This document shows, one piece after another, positions 4,677-5,327 of a DNA stretch of 5,327 nucleotides. Position numbers and translations under genes: made by a program. Each line of letters starts with the position of its first letter. The first letter of the stretch is position 1. This DNA comes from Gemmataceae bacterium (GTDB lineage Bacteria > Planctomycetota > Planctomycetia > Gemmatales > Gemmataceae). Where the stretch lies: NCBI GenBank assembly GCA_026418875.1, contig JAOAAM010000407.1, forward strand, positions 1-5,327. Direction: 5' to 3'. Below the pieces are notes generated by a model that saw only the letters and a list, made by a program, of their open reading frames with translations, was not told the DNA's origin and searched no databases.

Positions 4677-5327
4677 ATGGTGACACAGACCGAAACGGAC
4701 GTCCAGCAACTTTGGCAAGCCTTCCATGCCGATCGTTCGGTCGAAGCGCGGAATCGTCTCGTCGAACGTTACTTGCCCCTGGTGCGGTACAATGCCGAAC
4801 GCATCTGGGCCCGACTCCCGGAAGGGGTCGAACTCGACGATCTCATCAGCGCGGGAATCTTCGGGTTGATGGATGCGATCGACGCTTTTGATGCCACCCG
4901 TGGCGTCAAATTCGAGACGTACTGCGTCCCCCGCATTCGCGGTGCCATGCTCGATGAACTCCGCACCATGGACTGGGTGCCCCGGCTGGTTCGCAGCAAA
5001 GCGAGCAAACTGGAAGAGACGAGAAAATCTCTCGAGGCCCAACTGGGACGACCGCCTCGCGCCGAAGAACTCGCCGAACGGCTCGGGGTGTCCCTCGAAG
5101 AACTCGAAACCTTGATTGGCGAAGCGACCGCCGTCGGCTTGGTGAGCCTCAACAAAAAGTGGTACGAAACCGACAGCTACAAAGACGTCCGCGAAATCGA
5201 CATTCTCGAAGACAAAAAGGCCGAAGATCCCACGCACCGCTTGCAAAACCGCGACCTGATGCGGCTCGTCACTCGCGGGCTGAATCGCAACGAACGGCTC
5301 ATCATCATCCTGTACTACTACGAAGAC
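4677..5327 (+). CDS. FliA/WhiG-family RNA polymerase sigma factor (3' truncated)
   Basis: An open frame of 217 codons runs off the right edge. Region 2 spans about residues 26-98: RNRLVERYLPLVRYNAER (2.1), DDLISAGIFGLMDAIDAFD (2.2, core RNA polymerase contact), and GVKFETYCVPRIRGAMLDELR (2.3-2.4, -10 recognition). Region 3 (about 101-150) contains VPRLVRSKASKLEE and an AEELAERLGVSLEELETLIG segment. A linker, KWYETDSYKDVREIDILEDKK (161-181), follows. Region 4 begins at about 192 (LMRLVTRGLNRNERLIIILYYYED) and is cut before its helix-turn-helix, by the window edge and not by mutation. The wording is that of the group 3 FliA/WhiG sigma factor that I recall as well conserved in planctomycetes. 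In other phyla this family drives flagellar or developmental genes and is often held by an anti-sigma factor; no flagellar gene or anti-sigma factor is visible here. It stands alone behind about 570 gene-free bases, so it probably has its own promoter. Confidence 0.92.
   Translation, partial: MVTQTETDVQQLWQAFHADRSVEARNRLVERYLPLVRYNAERIWARLPEGVELDDLISAGIFGLMDAIDAFDATRGVKFETYCVPRIRGAMLDELRTMDWVPRLVRSKASKLEETRKSLEAQLGRPPRAEELAERLGVSLEELETLIGEATAVGLVSLNKKWYETDSYKDVREIDILEDKKAEDPTHRLQNRDLMRLVTRGLNRNERLIIILYYYED

Noticed and set aside
4617..5246. 209-codon open frame on the minus strand
   Set aside because: It is antisense to the FliA/WhiG-type sigma gene, whose regions 2, 3 and early 4 are clear. 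The apparent protein is a shadow.
1..5327. CRISPR array, tRNA, rRNA, insertion sequence or phage genes
   Set aside because: No regularly spaced repeats, no tRNA T-arm with cloverleaf, no rRNA words, and no transposase, integrase or terminal repeats were seen.

Overview
The window looks like a chromosomal segment of a planctomycete, probably of the Gemmata/Isosphaera side of the phylum. This is inferred from family features recalled from memory, not from a search. Four things point that way: an ECF sigma gene running into a giant membrane Ser/Thr kinase with a TPR tail, a DFN-type kinase activation motif, a small protein opening with a LExLExRxxP leader, and a FliA/WhiG-type sigma factor with the characteristic ARLPEGV and KWYETDSYKDVREIDILEDKK wording.

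Layout. Bases 2-172 are the last 56 codons of an ECF-type sigma factor (region 4 helix-turn-helix). A 1053-codon kinase gene (135-3296) starts inside it in another frame, so the two are almost certainly co-transcribed and translationally coupled. The kinase has a cytoplasmic N-terminal domain, a complete catalytic domain, one transmembrane helix and about eight to nine TPR repeats. Its 3' untranslated region carries a C-rich-loop hairpin (3375-3421) and ends in a strong Rho-independent terminator (3452-3489).

Immediately after the terminator, a promoter-like sequence (3492-3520) precedes about 190 bases that can fold into a series of nested helices (3527-3710). These form either a free-standing small RNA or a long structured leader of the next gene. 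That gene (3752-3949) has a good Shine-Dalgarno and encodes a 65-residue protein that is one third proline. It has a LEPR-like N-terminus and a twice-repeated PVQP(L/I)DP(L/I) motif. Two back-to-back hairpins (4025-4103) close this unit.

From about 4111 to 4660 I see no convincing gene. The stretch holds several perfect inverted repeats and an 11-base tandem repeat. At 4677 a FliA/WhiG-family sigma factor begins with a clear Shine-Dalgarno and runs off the right end at codon 217, before its region 4 helix-turn-helix.

Functionally the window is regulatory: a sigma/transmembrane-kinase signalling pair on the left, a second alternative sigma factor on the right, and between them a compact, RNA-structured transcription unit for a tiny proline-rich protein. 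That central unit is the part most likely to be undescribed.
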